A DNA stretch of 64,000 nucleotides from Microbulbifer halophilus (GTDB lineage Bacteria; Pseudomonadota; Gammaproteobacteria; Pseudomonadales; Cellvibrionaceae), in contig NZ_JAPIVK010000008.1 in assembly GCF_026183675.1 (NCBI RefSeq), forward strand, positions 1 to 64,000, written 5' to 3'. Numbering within the stretch: position 1 is the first letter of the stretch; every line of letters starts with the position of its first letter. Position numbers and translations under genes: made by a program. A model generated the notes under the pieces. It saw nothing but the letters and a program-made list of their open reading frames with translations, searched no databases and had not been told where the DNA came from. Of this stretch, positions 35,052-49,373 are shown piece by piece.

Positions 35052-36491
35052 ATGAACGACGAATACGCCGTCCCCGAAGAAGAGCAGGCCCAGGAGGTCT
35101 CGCCGCTGCCGCACTCGATAGAGGCGGAGCAGTCGGTGCTGGGGGGCCTGATGCTGGACTCCGGCCGCATCGATGCGGTCGCCGAGCAGCTGGGCGAAGT
35201 GGACTTCTTCTCCGCCGGCCACCGCAAGATCTTCGCGGTGATGCTGGAGCTGAGCGACGGCGAGCAACCGCTGGATATCGTCACCCTGGCCGAAGCCCTC
35301 GCCAGCCGCGACCTGCTGGCGGAGGTGGGCGGCCCCGCCTACCTGGCCGAACTGGCCGAGAACACCCCGTCCGCAGCCAATATCGTCGCCTACGCCAAGA
35401 TCGTGCGCGAGCGCTCCATGCTGCGCCAGCTGATCGCCGCCGCCGGCGAGATCAGTCGCACCAGCTTCAATCCCGGCGGCCTGGCCTCAAATGACCTGCT
35501 GCAGATGGCCGAGCGCCGCGTGGCGGAGATCGCCGAGGGCCGCGCCAAGGACGGCGGCTTTGTCGGCGTCGACACCCTGCTCAAGCAGACCGTCGAACGC
35601 ATCGACGAGCTGTTCAAGAGCGAGGGCGACATCACCGGTATGGGCACCGGCCTTACCGAACTGGACCAGCGCACCTCCGGCTGGCAGCCGGGCGAGCTGA
35701 TCGTCCTCGCCGCGCGCCCGTCCATGGGCAAGACCGCACTGGCGCTGAATTTTATCGAACACGCCATGCTGACCCAGGACAATCCCACCCTGGTATTCAG
35801 TATGGAGATGCCGTCCGACAGCTTGGTGATGCGGATGATGTCCTCCATCGGCCGTATCGACCAGGGCCGCATCCGCAACGGCAAGCTGCAGGAAGACGAC
35901 TGGCCCAAGCTCTCCAGCGCCGTGCAGAAGATGAAGGGCCGCTCGCTCTACATCGACGATACCCCGGCACTGACGCCGAGCGAAGTGCGTGCCCGCACCA
36001 AGCGCACTGTGCGCGACCACACCAACAAGCTGATGCGGGAAAATTCCCAGCTCACCCGCGAGGAGGCCGAGGCGAAGAGCATGCCGGCGCTGATCATGGT
36101 GGACTATCTGCAGCTGATGCAGGTGGCCGGCAGCAACGAGGGCCGCACCCAGGAGATCTCCGAAATCTCCCGCTCGCTCAAGACCCTGGCGAAGGAGTAC
36201 GACTGCCCGGTAATCGCCCTGTCGCAGCTCAACCGCGGCGTGGAACAGAGGCCCAACAAGCGGCCGATGAACTCGGATTTGAGGGAATCCGGCGCCATCG
36301 AGCAGGACGCAGACGTGATCCTGTTTATCTACCGCGACGAGTACTACAACGAGGACAGCCCCGACCAGGGCATCGCCGAGCTGATTATCGGCAAGCAGCG
36401 CAACGGCGAGATAGGTACCTGCCGCGCCGCCTTCGTGGGCAAGTACACCCGCTTCGACAACCTGGCGCCGGAGTATTACCAGGGCGAATAA
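35052..36491 (+). CDS. dnaB: Replicative DNA helicase DnaB
   Basis: Hexameric 5'-3' helicase that unwinds the replication fork and recruits primase. 479 residues. Seen: N-terminal helical domain (PHSIEAEQSVLGGLML), linker, then the RecA-like core. The core has Walker A ARPSMGKTALALN, the EMPSDSLVMRMMSS segment, Walker B MVDYLQLM and the KTLAKEYDCPVIALSQLNR block. It ends in the DADVILFIYRDEYY arginine-finger region. ATG 35052 matches the family start; the frame runs further upstream through the terminator. No intein is present, although dnaB is a common intein site. Confidence 0.97.
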   Translation: MNDEYAVPEEEQAQEVSPLPHSIEAEQSVLGGLMLDSGRIDAVAEQLGEVDFFSAGHRKIFAVMLELSDGEQPLDIVTLAEALASRDLLAEVGGPAYLAELAENTPSAANIVAYAKIVRERSMLRQLIAAAGEISRTSFNPGGLASNDLLQMAERRVAEIAEGRAKDGGFVGVDTLLKQTVERIDELFKSEGDITGMGTGLTELDQRTSGWQPGELIVLAARPSMGKTALALNFIEHAMLTQDNPTLVFSMEMPSDSLVMRMMSSIGRIDQGRIRNGKLQEDDWPKLSSAVQKMKGRSLYIDDTPALTPSEVRARTKRTVRDHTNKLMRENSQLTREEAEAKSMPALIMVDYLQLMQVAGSNEGRTQEISEISRSLKTLAKEYDCPVIALSQLNRGVEQRPNKRPMNSDLRESGAIEQDADVILFIYRDEYYNEDSPDQGIAELIIGKQRNGEIGTCRAAFVGKYTRFDNLAPEYYQGE

Positions 36492-36554
36492 ATCCTATCA
36501 ATCGCCATTCCGGCACAGAGCTTGATCTGGTACCGGAATCCAAGGGGGGCTGGA

Positions 36555-37649
36555 TTGTTATCTGAATCCGATATCCGCGCACTGGCCATCCAGCGCCAGC
36601 AACTCCACACGCCCTGGTCCGGTGACCTGCCGTCGCTGATCCGCCACCTGGGCGCCCTGCAACTGGACGCCATCCAGCGCATTGCCCGCGCCCACCACCA
36701 CCAGCTCTACAACCGCCTGCCGGGCTATCGGGAAAAACAACTGAAACAGGCGGAGCGCAATCGCGAGATCTTCGAGTACTGGTCCCACGCCGCCGCCTAC
36801 CTGCCGATGGCGCACTACCGCTATGCCCGCGTGCGCATGAACCGCATCCGCGACGGACAGAAGCACTGGTTCGAGAAGAACGCCAGGCTCTGCCGCTACG
36901 TACTCGACCGGGTGCGCGTGGAGGGTGCCCTCAAGGCCAGCGATTTCGTCAGGGCCAAGGGCGGCTGGTGGGACTGGTCCGACGAGAAGAAGGCCCTGGA
37001 GCAGCTTTTCCACGAGGGCGAGCTGATGGTCAGCCACCGGGAGGGGTTCCAGAAGGTCTTCGACCTGCCGGAGCGGCTGCTGCCATCCCGTATCCGGACT
37101 GACGCCGCCAGCGACCTGGACTACGGCCGTCACCTGGTGCGCAGCTTCCTGCGCTGCCAGGGCGCAGGCCGGATCGAAGAGATCGCCTACCTGCGCAAAC
37201 ACGACAGGCCGATGATCGGGAAGGCGGTCGAGGCGATGCTGAAAAGTGGCGAACTGCTGCCGCTCGGCAGGGAGCTGTTTCTGGCGGAGGATGAGGTCGC
37301 AGAGCCGGCAAAGCCGCCGCGGAGGGTGCGCCTGTTGTCCCCCTTCGACCCGCTGCTACTGCAGCGCAAACGCCTGAAGCGGCTGTTCGACTTCGACTAC
37401 CAGCTCGAATGCTATCTGCCGGCCCACAGGCGCCGCTACGGCTATTTCGGCCTGCCGATTCTGTACGGGGAGCGGTTTGCCGGTGTGGTGGATCTGAAGG
37501 CGGACCGGGAGTCGGGGATACTGCGCATCGAGGCGCTGCACTGGAGCAGGCGACCGGGCCCGGGATTGCAGGCGAGCTTCGAGCGGGCGCTGCGGCAGTT
37601 TGCCCGTTTTCACGGCCTGGTCAGTGAGGCCGAGGTGGCGGCGGTCTGA
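36555..37649 (+). CDS. YcaQ/AlkX-type winged-helix DNA glycosylase
   Basis: 364 residues. The family removes bulky N7-alkylated bases and unhooks interstrand crosslinks. Seen: LGALQLDAIQRIARAHHHQLYNRL, whose Q-x-D is the catalytic signature of the YcaQ branch (AlkZ has Q-x-Q). Also EYWSHAAAYLPMAHY and the C-terminal LLSPFDPLLLQRKRLKRLFDFDY, ERFAGVVDLKADR block. TTG 36555 is favoured because AAGGGG lies about eight bases upstream; ATG 36522 in the same frame lacks a site. It follows dnaB at 63 bp. A second base-excision enzyme of a different family is at 61432. Confidence 0.85.
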   Translation: MLSESDIRALAIQRQQLHTPWSGDLPSLIRHLGALQLDAIQRIARAHHHQLYNRLPGYREKQLKQAERNREIFEYWSHAAAYLPMAHYRYARVRMNRIRDGQKHWFEKNARLCRYVLDRVRVEGALKASDFVRAKGGWWDWSDEKKALEQLFHEGELMVSHREGFQKVFDLPERLLPSRIRTDAASDLDYGRHLVRSFLRCQGAGRIEEIAYLRKHDRPMIGKAVEAMLKSGELLPLGRELFLAEDEVAEPAKPPRRVRLLSPFDPLLLQRKRLKRLFDFDYQLECYLPAHRRRYGYFGLPILYGERFAGVVDLKADRESGILRIEALHWSRRPGPGLQASFERALRQFARFHGLVSEAEVAAV

Positions 37650-37708
37650 ACGGTGCCGGATAGACTGCCGAGCGCCTGCCGGGCAGCGAGGCTTGCGGTG
37701 CGCACCGC

Positions 37709-38356
37709 TCAGATGCGCACCACCACGTAGACCTCGCGCCCGTCGCGCTGGGTGGGCATGAAATAGTCGTCGCCGTAGCGGTAATACTGCACGCCGTTGA
37801 TTATCTCCGCCGTGTAGCCGGTGGGCAGATCTTCCACCACCTGGCCGGGGTTGTAGCCGCTCGCCCGGGTCGGCGCGGCTTTCGTCGCCGCGACCGGGGT
37901 GCCGGCGGGCGGCGGCACCACCGCGTAGGAGCGGCTCGCCGGCCGCCAGCGGTAGTAGGCGCTGGCGTAGCGATAGTAGATGCCGCTGCCGGTTTCCACG
38001 CGCACGGCGCTGCCCGGCAGTGAGGTCACCGAGGCGCCCAGCGGTGCGGTGACCACCCGATAGCCGGTCGGGGCCGGGCGGTAGAAATGGCCGCTGTGGT
38101 AATAATAGGGACGGCCGCCCACGGCCAGGTTCACGACGCCGAACGGCAGCATCGGCGCGGTGAGGCCGATCGAGATACGCGGGCCCCGCCGGTAGCGGCG
38201 GTGGTGCCGGTGCCAGCGCTTGTGGTGGTGGCCGTGGTGCCAGCTGTGCCCGCCGCGCTCGTAGCCGAGGGTGCCGGCGTCGGCCGGCGGGGTGAAGGCG
38301 AAACTGGCTACGGCCAACAGGGCGATACCACCGATCAGAGGCTTCAGGATTTTCAC
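37709..38356 (-). CDS. Exported His/Tyr-rich DUF6515-like protein
   Basis: 215 residues. Seen: signal peptide (MKILKPLIGGIALLAVASFAF, cleavage near ADA-GTL), then a His/Arg-rich stretch (HSWHHGHHHKRWHRHHRRYRR). Two SH3-like modules follow: PYYYHSGHFYRPAPTGYRVV with LGASVTSLP, and YYRYGDDYFMPTQRDGREVYVVV. It shares this plan with the protein at 49999-50727, so the two are paralogues. The His cluster could bind metal. Function is unknown. Confidence 0.75.
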   Translation of the reverse strand: MKILKPLIGGIALLAVASFAFTPPADAGTLGYERGGHSWHHGHHHKRWHRHHRRYRRGPRISIGLTAPMLPFGVVNLAVGGRPYYYHSGHFYRPAPTGYRVVTAPLGASVTSLPGSAVRVETGSGIYYRYASAYYRWRPASRSYAVVPPPAGTPVAATKAAPTRASGYNPGQVVEDLPTGYTAEIINGVQYYRYGDDYFMPTQRDGREVYVVVRI

Positions 38357-38482
38357 GGCTTCTCCGGAGAAGCGATTACTTACTACAGGTTAAATTTTAA
38401 CCCCACCGGTGCCCGATTCGCCATGCTTTCGGGTTAAGAAGTGTGAAAAAACCGGGGCATGGCCAACCACGATTGCGCAGCT

Positions 38483-39361
38483 CTAATCCCTGCGTGTGCG
38501 CTGCACAATGCCCATCAGCCGGTAGAGCAGCTGGGCGGCGGCAAAGTCGTAGGCGTGAAAGCCCTCGATGGGCGCGAATTCCAGCAGGTCGAAGCCGATG
38601 ATCTGCCGCTGCCTGGCCACGCATTCGAACAGGTTGAGGGTCTGGTACCAGCCCAGGCCGCCGGGCACTGGCGTGCCGGTGGAGGGAAAGACCGATGGGT
38701 CCAGGCCGTCCACATCCAGCGTGAAGAACACCTTCTCCGGGAAGTCCTCGGGCAGTTCGAATTCCTGCACATTGTTGGGCACCAACTGGTGTGCGTCCAG
38801 GTAGTGGACGCCGTACTTGTCCCGAGCGTCCATCTCCTCTTCGCAGTAGGCGCGCACGCCCAGCTGGAACAGCGGGACGCCGGCCTCCACCACCAGCCGC
38901 ATGACACTGGCGTGGCTGTGCTTCTGGCCCTCGTAGCGATCGCGCAGGTCCGCGTGGGCGTCTATCTGTACCACGCCGAAATCCTCGACCCCCGCATCCA
39001 GGTAGCCCTTGATCACGCCCCAGGTGACCGAGTGCTCTCCGCCGATCCCCACCGGCATCCCGCCCATCTCCAGCACCTCGCGGGTGGCGGCGGCGATATT
39101 GTCCATCACCCGCTCCGGCCGGCCGGAGACCGGCACCGGGCTGCGGGTGTAGATCCCCAGTTCGCAGGGGTAGGAGAAGTTGTCGTAGGTCTCCAGTTGC
39201 CAGGAGGCCTCCAGGATCGCCGCCGGCCCCCTGCCGGTACCGCCGCCGTAGGAGACGGTTTCCTCGTAGGGGATGGGGATGATGTGGAAGAGTGCCTGTT
39301 CCGGTTTGGGCTGCTCGATCTCCGAGCCCAGGAAAATCGGGTAGTCGTTTTCTGACAGCAT
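38483..39361 (-). CDS. speB: Agmatinase
   Basis: Hydrolyses agmatine to putrescine and urea with a binuclear manganese centre; cytoplasmic. 292 residues. Seen: ligands in GGEHSVTW, VQIDAHADLRD and FFTLDVDGLDPS, with SHASVMR and GTPVPGGLGWYQ, all diagnostic of ureohydrolases. It is the last gene of the polyamine cluster speA - carboxynorspermidine synthase - nspC - speB. It is separated from nspC by 96 bp that hold a REP-like element. Agmatine comes from SpeA, and the putrescine made here feeds the two middle enzymes. Confidence 0.94.
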   Translation of the reverse strand: MLSENDYPIFLGSEIEQPKPEQALFHIIPIPYEETVSYGGGTGRGPAAILEASWQLETYDNFSYPCELGIYTRSPVPVSGRPERVMDNIAAATREVLEMGGMPVGIGGEHSVTWGVIKGYLDAGVEDFGVVQIDAHADLRDRYEGQKHSHASVMRLVVEAGVPLFQLGVRAYCEEEMDARDKYGVHYLDAHQLVPNNVQEFELPEDFPEKVFFTLDVDGLDPSVFPSTGTPVPGGLGWYQTLNLFECVARQRQIIGFDLLEFAPIEGFHAYDFAAAQLLYRLMGIVQRTRRD

Positions 39362-39387
39362 GGTTGTCGCCTTGAATCTGTTGTACA

Positions 39388-39456
39388 GAGAGGGGTGCCG
39401 TTCGAGGCCCTCTCCCCCAGCCTCTCTCCCGATGGGAGAGGGTGCCGTTCGATACC
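39388..39456. repeat. REP-like palindromic element between speB and nspC
   Basis: Two copies of the GGTGCCGTTCGA block flank CCCTCTCCC/GGGAGAGGG arms, as in the array at 26336. It lies between the two genes on the same transcript and may act as an mRNA stability or termination point. Confidence 0.85.
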
Positions 39457-39457
39457 C

Positions 39458-40708
39458 CTACACGCAGCCGCCGTTCCCGGCGGGCAAAGCCGGTTCGAGT
39501 ATCTCCCAGTCCCGCCCGGAAAGGCGGGTTTTGAAATCCTCGTAGCCGAATTCCCGGATCAGTTTCAGCTCGTCGGTCTCCGAATTCCACAGCGCGATCG
39601 CCGGCAGCGGAATACCGTTAAAGGTATTGGTCTTGACCATGGTGTAGTAGGCCATCTCCTCGAACACCAGCCGATCGCCGATCTGCAGCGGTTCGCTGAA
39701 GCTGTATGCGCCGATGGTATCGCCGGCCAGGCAGCTCTGGCCGCCCAGGTGGTAATCGTGGGGCAGTTCGCCGGGGCGGGCGCCGCCGGTGATGTCCGGG
39801 CGGTAGGGCATCTCCAGTGTGTCGGGCATGTGGCAGGTGGCGGAGGCGTCCAGGATTGCCTGGTTCTCGCCGTTCCAGGCGATATCCACTACTTCGCTCA
39901 CCAGTATACCGGCGAACAGCGAGATCGCCTCGCCGGGTTCCAGGTAGACCTGTACCCCGTACCGGTCTGCGAAGGCGCGCACCGTATCCACCAGTTCGTC
40001 CACTTGGTAGTCGCTGCGGGTGATATGGTGTCCGCCGCCGAAATTGATCCACTCCATCTGCGGCAGCCATTCGCCGAACTTTTCCTCCATTGCGGCGATG
40101 GTGCGCGCCAGCGGCTGGAAGTCCTGCTCGCACAGGGTGTGGAAGTGCAGGCCGCTGATGCCGTCCAGGTCTTCGCCCTCGAACAGCGAGCGCACGATCC
40201 CCAGCCGCGAGCAGGGTGCACAGGGATCGTAGAGATCCGTGTGGCCCTCGGAATGCTCCGGGTTGATACGCAGCCCGAAGCGCAGTTCGGGGCGCTGCCG
40301 CTGCGCTTCCAGGCACAGGCTTTTGTAGCGCTTCCACTGGGAAAACGAATTGAAAATCACATGGTGGGCGAACTGTAGTATCTCATTCAGCTCGCCCTCC
40401 TTGTAGCTGGCGCTGAATACATGCACTTCTTTGCCGGCACCCGAACCGCCGTACTCCTCGAATCCCAGCCTGGCCTCGTAGAGCCCGGACGCAGCGACAC
40501 CCGACAGGTATTCGGCGACGATCGGCCCGGTGCTCCACATGGAGAAAGCCTTCAGCGCCGCCAGCACTTTTGCGCCGCTGCGTTTCTGCACGTCGGCCAG
40601 TACTTCGAGATTGTCGCGCAGTGCCCGCTCGTCGACGACAAAGCAGGGGGACGGCACGCGGTGGGGATCGAAGTTGCCGAAGTAATCGATTCGCGGAGTT
40701 AAATCCAT
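39458..40708 (-). CDS. nspC: Carboxynorspermidine/carboxyspermidine decarboxylase
   Basis: PLP enzyme of the alanine-racemase fold, 416 residues. It decarboxylates carboxyspermidine to spermidine, or carboxynorspermidine to norspermidine. Seen: PSPCFVVDERALRDNLEVL, the PLP lysine in LAALKAFS (about residue 53), SRLGIV, HFHTLCEQD, INFGGGHH, LEPGEAI and the CLAGD active-site Cys block (GGQSCLAGDTIG). Starts 36 bp after the synthase gene, so it is in the same operon. Because putrescine is made by SpeA/SpeB and no diaminobutyrate genes are here, carboxyspermidine is the likelier substrate. Confidence 0.93.
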   Translation of the reverse strand: MDLTPRIDYFGNFDPHRVPSPCFVVDERALRDNLEVLADVQKRSGAKVLAALKAFSMWSTGPIVAEYLSGVAASGLYEARLGFEEYGGSGAGKEVHVFSASYKEGELNEILQFAHHVIFNSFSQWKRYKSLCLEAQRQRPELRFGLRINPEHSEGHTDLYDPCAPCSRLGIVRSLFEGEDLDGISGLHFHTLCEQDFQPLARTIAAMEEKFGEWLPQMEWINFGGGHHITRSDYQVDELVDTVRAFADRYGVQVYLEPGEAISLFAGILVSEVVDIAWNGENQAILDASATCHMPDTLEMPYRPDITGGARPGELPHDYHLGGQSCLAGDTIGAYSFSEPLQIGDRLVFEEMAYYTMVKTNTFNGIPLPAIALWNSETDELKLIREFGYEDFKTRLSGRDWEILEPALPAGNGGCV

Positions 40709-40744
40709 CAGAGAACTCGCTAAGGTCGCTGTAAGAGCCGGTAG

Positions 40745-41938
40745 TTATTGAAAGGGCTTATCCAGCCAGGTTTCCTGCCACGGCAGCCCGTACCGGTTCA
40801 TATCGTCCATAAACGGGTCCGGATCCAGTTGTTCCAGGTTCCAGACCCCGGGCTTCATCCACTTGCCCTCCAGCATCATTTTGGCGCCGATCATCGCCGG
40901 CACGCCGGTGGTGTAGGAGATGGCCTGGGACTGTACCTCCTTGTAGCACGCCTGGTGATCGCAGGTGTTGTAGACGTAATAGATCTTCTCTTCGCCATTT
41001 TTCGTGCCGCGCACGATATTGCCGATACAGGTCTTGCCTTTCGTCAGCGGGCCCAGGCTGGCCGGGTCCGGCAGAACGGCTTTCAGGAACTGGATCGGCG
41101 CGATCTTCTGCCCCCGGAATTCGATCGGCTCGATGCTGGTCATGCCCACGTTCTGCAGCACTTCCAGGTGCGTCAGGTAGCTGGCGCCGAAGGTCATCCA
41201 GAAGCGCGCGCGCTCGATTTCCGGGAAGTGCCTGGACAGGGATTCCAGCTCCTCGTGATACAGCAGGTAGAGGTCCTTCTCGCCGATGCCCTCGGGAAAG
41301 TCGAAGACCCGTTTTTCCTCCATCGGTTTGGTGGTGATCCACTGGCCGTTTTCCCAGTAGCGGCCGTTGGCGGTGATCTCGCGGATATTGATTTCCGGGT
41401 TGAAGTTGGTCGCAAACGGCAGGCCGTGGTCGCCGGCGTTGCAGTCGAGGATATCCAGTGTCCTGATGCGATCGAAGTGGTGTTTCTTCGCGTAGGCGGT
41501 AAAGACGCTGGTCACGCCCGGATCGAAGCCGGAGCCCAGCAGTGCCATCAGCCCGGCCCGCTCGAACTTGTCTTGATAGGCCCACTGCCACTTGTATTCG
41601 AACCTGGCCTCGTTCGGGGGCTCGTAGTTGGCGGTGTCCAGGTAGTGCACGCCGGTCTCCAGGCAGGCGTCCATGATATGCAGATCCTGGTAGGGCAGGG
41701 CGACGTGGATCACCATGTCCGGCTTGATCTTTTCGATCAGTTTTACCAGTTGCGGAACATCGTCCGCGTCTACTTCGGCGGTATCGATCCTGCGCGGCAG
41801 CATGTCGGCGATCCTGTCGCACTTGCTCCTGGTGCGGCTGGCCAGGGTGATGTTTTCAAATACCTCCCCGACCTGGGCACACTTGTGCGCGACCACCTGG
41901 CCGACGCCGCCGGCGCCGATAATCAGTACATTGGCCAT
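40745..41938 (-). CDS. Carboxynorspermidine/carboxyspermidine synthase (saccharopine-dehydrogenase family)
   Basis: NADPH-dependent enzyme that joins L-aspartate semialdehyde to putrescine (giving carboxyspermidine) or to diaminopropane. 397 residues. Seen: N-terminal Rossmann motif VLIIGAGGVGQVVAHKCA, LASRTRSKC, TANYEPPNEARFEYKWQWAY, LGSGFDPGVTSVF and DILDCNAGDHG. YNTCDHQACYKEVQSQAISYTTGVPA is also present. These blocks are shared with Lys1-type proteins of the CANSDH group. GGAGA lies upstream of ATG 41938. Operon partner of nspC. A true lysine-pathway saccharopine dehydrogenase is the alternative, but the neighbours argue against it. Confidence 0.9.
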   Translation of the reverse strand: MANVLIIGAGGVGQVVAHKCAQVGEVFENITLASRTRSKCDRIADMLPRRIDTAEVDADDVPQLVKLIEKIKPDMVIHVALPYQDLHIMDACLETGVHYLDTANYEPPNEARFEYKWQWAYQDKFERAGLMALLGSGFDPGVTSVFTAYAKKHHFDRIRTLDILDCNAGDHGLPFATNFNPEINIREITANGRYWENGQWITTKPMEEKRVFDFPEGIGEKDLYLLYHEELESLSRHFPEIERARFWMTFGASYLTHLEVLQNVGMTSIEPIEFRGQKIAPIQFLKAVLPDPASLGPLTKGKTCIGNIVRGTKNGEEKIYYVYNTCDHQACYKEVQSQAISYTTGVPAMIGAKMMLEGKWMKPGVWNLEQLDPDPFMDDMNRYGLPWQETWLDKPFQ

Positions 41939-42000
41939 GGGGGAAATCTCCTTATCTGTAAAGTCTGCGTCGCGATTGCGGAATTGTCTTATGCCTGAAG

Positions 42001-42106
42001 GTTGGACTGAGCGCAGCGAAGTCCAACATTTGGGGCGGGGATGTGGCGTTGGTGGCTCTTCCGTTCCCCTCTCCCCCGGCCTCTCTCCCGGAGGGAGAGG
42101 GGAGCT
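42001..42106. repeat. Two palindromic repeats between speA and the synthase gene
   Basis: First, GTTGGACT (42001-42008) pairs with AGTCCAAC (42020-42027) around GAGCGCAGCGA. Second, a CCCTCTCCC/GGGAGAGGG element at about 42066-42103 ends in GGAGCTATTCTTT, as in the array at 26336. Both are of the REP kind. Confidence 0.82.
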
Positions 42107-42157
42107 ATTCTTTCAAATTGTGGAATTCGCTGAAGACTCTTTTTCGAGTTCCAAACC

Positions 42158-44080
42158 CTATTTCTCAAAATAGGTATAACCGCTCATGCTCGCGGTGTAG
42201 GTATGCAGAATCTGCTTGCGCTGCTGCGCCGTGATCCTGCCTTCCTTCACCGCCCGCTCCGCCAGCCTGCGGAAGCGCTCGAACAGTTCCTGCGGTCGGT
42301 ATTCCACATAGCTGAGCACATCGGCGATGCTGTCGCCGTGAATCTCACGGCTGTAGTCGACACTGCCGTCGTCCTGGATGCGCACGCTGACCACGTTGGT
42401 GTCGCCGAACAGGTTGTGCAGGTCGCCCAGGGTTTCCTGGTAGGCGCCGACCAGGAAAGCGCCGAGAATATAGTCTTCGTCGTCTTTCAGGTCGTGCAGG
42501 TGCAGGGTATCTTCCTGCTCCTGTGTGCCGATAAAGCGGTCTATCTTGCCGTCGCAGTCGCAGGTAATGTCGGCGATGATGGCCGAGCGGGTCGGCGCCT
42601 CGTCCAGGCGGTGGATCGGCAGCAGCGGGAACACCTGGTCGATGGCCCAGATATCCGGCAGTGACTGGAAGACGCTCATGTTGGCGTAGTAGATATCCGA
42701 CAGTACCGTCGGCAGTGCCCGCAGGTCCGCCGGCACTTCCTCCGCCTCGTCCAGCAGTTTGCGGATCTGCTGGGCCCCCTGCAGGAACAGGTTTTCCGCG
42801 TTGGCGCGCTCGCGCAGGCTCACCTGGCCGTGCAGGTACAGGGAGCGCATTTCGTCGCGGTAGTAGAGTGCATCGTTGTAGCTTTCCTGCAGGTTGTTAC
42901 CGTTGACGGTGGCCACCGCGTCCCGCAGGTTGCGCAACATCTGGTGGTCGTCTTCGGTGATTTTCGTGTGCTCGAGTTCCACCGGTTCGAAGCGGGTGGT
43001 GTCGAGGATATCGAACAGCAGCACCGACGAGTAGGCGACGGTGGCGCGCCCGGACTCGGTAATGATCACCGGGTGGGCGACCCCCTCGCTATCGAGCGTG
43101 CCCATGATTGCCTCCACCACATCCACACAGTACTCGTCCAGGGAGTAGTTCCTGGAGTGGGTGTCGTTGGTGCTGGAGCCGTCGTAGTCCACCGCCAGGC
43201 CGCCGCCCAGATCCAGGTAGCCCATGGCCGCGCCTTCCTCCACCAGATCGGCGTAGTAGCGGCAGGCCTCCAGTACACCGGTGCGGATATCGCGGATATT
43301 CGGCACCTGCGAGCCCAGGTGGTAGTGCAGCAGTTTCAGGCAGTCGAGCATGTCGTGTCGGCGAAGCTGGTCGACCATCGCGATCAGATCGTTGCTGCCC
43401 AGGCCGAAGATACTGCGGTCGCCGCTGGTGGCGTTCCAGTAGCCACCCACCGTCGACGCCAGTTTTACCCGCGCGCCGATATTGGGGCGCACCTGTTCGC
43501 GCGTGGCACAGCGGATGATGGTCTCCACTTCCGACGGCGTCTCGACCACGAAAAACACCAGTACGCCGAGGCGCTGCGCCTGCAGGCCCAGGTTGATGAA
43601 TTCCTCGTCCTTGTAGCCGTTGCAGACGATCAATGATTCGGTATTGTCGAGTATCGACAGCGCCGCGATCAGCTCCGCCTTGCTGCCGGCCTCGAGGCCG
43701 TGGTGGAACGGGCGGCCGGCACGGGCGATCTCCTCGATCACCTGGCACTGCTGGTTCACCTTGATCGGGAATACGCCGCGAAACACATTGCCGTAGCCGC
43801 AGGATTCGATCGCGCTGGCGAAGGTCTGGTTGATGCGCGCGATCTGGGCGTCGAGCAGGTTCTCTATCCTCAGTAGCAGCGGCATCCCCAGCCCGCGCTC
43901 GGTGGCGCCGCGGGCGATCTCCATCAGCGAGACGCTGCGGCTTTCACCGCCGGGGCCATCCACACGGACGGTGATTTCGCCGTCTGCACGGCAATCGAAA
44001 TAACCGGCTCCCCAGTTGCGAATTCCGTAGAACTCTGCGGCGTCTTCGCAGGTCCAGTCCTGTACTTGCTGTTGCTTCAT
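42158..44080 (-). CDS. speA: Biosynthetic arginine decarboxylase
   Basis: PLP-dependent group-IV (alanine-racemase fold) decarboxylase: arginine to agmatine and CO2. 640 residues, the usual length. Seen: YGIRNWGAGYFDCRADGEI, FPIKVNQQCQVIEEI (PLP lysine), GLEAGSKAELIAAL, CNGYKDEEFI, HYHLGSQVPNIRDI, LDLGGGLAVDYDGS and the TESGRATVAYSSVLLFDI block. The C-terminus ends in a helix with LHTYTASMSGYTYFEK. ATG 44080 (MKQQQVQDW) is chosen over 44158 because the family begins here. A possible -10 box TATAGT lies on the minus strand at 44158-44163. The next gene is 219 bp away with repeats between. Confidence 0.95.
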   Translation of the reverse strand: MKQQQVQDWTCEDAAEFYGIRNWGAGYFDCRADGEITVRVDGPGGESRSVSLMEIARGATERGLGMPLLLRIENLLDAQIARINQTFASAIESCGYGNVFRGVFPIKVNQQCQVIEEIARAGRPFHHGLEAGSKAELIAALSILDNTESLIVCNGYKDEEFINLGLQAQRLGVLVFFVVETPSEVETIIRCATREQVRPNIGARVKLASTVGGYWNATSGDRSIFGLGSNDLIAMVDQLRRHDMLDCLKLLHYHLGSQVPNIRDIRTGVLEACRYYADLVEEGAAMGYLDLGGGLAVDYDGSSTNDTHSRNYSLDEYCVDVVEAIMGTLDSEGVAHPVIITESGRATVAYSSVLLFDILDTTRFEPVELEHTKITEDDHQMLRNLRDAVATVNGNNLQESYNDALYYRDEMRSLYLHGQVSLRERANAENLFLQGAQQIRKLLDEAEEVPADLRALPTVLSDIYYANMSVFQSLPDIWAIDQVFPLLPIHRLDEAPTRSAIIADITCDCDGKIDRFIGTQEQEDTLHLHDLKDDEDYILGAFLVGAYQETLGDLHNLFGDTNVVSVRIQDDGSVDYSREIHGDSIADVLSYVEYRPQELFERFRRLAERAVKEGRITAQQRKQILHTYTASMSGYTYFEK

Positions 44081-44361
44081 GGCGCCTGTTTGGTTGTCTG
44101 TAGCCGGGTGTCGAAGGCGGGCGCGAGTCATGGGCCCAGACGGGGTTGAAAGCAACAACTATAGATAAGAAAAGCCCGGATTTTTAGTGCCATAAAACCG
44201 AGTTTTTATTCGACTATTGGCGTTGATTCCCCTTCTACTGGCGTTTCGGGAGTCTCGGATCAAAAAATAGACAAAAGAGAGGCTGGACATCAAGGTGGCA
44301 AATTTTTGCCGCGCCCCTATTTGCCTGGATGCATCATTAAGTGGGTCTGTTCAGTAGCCTG

Positions 44362-49373
<5,012 letters not shown>

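Noticed and set aside
35052-36491. Intein in dnaB
   Set aside because: The protein has normal length and the Walker A and DYLQLM regions are continuous.
40745-41938. Lysine-pathway saccharopine dehydrogenase
   Set aside because: The family is right, but the nspC, speA and speB neighbours and the CANSDH-type motifs favour a polyamine role.
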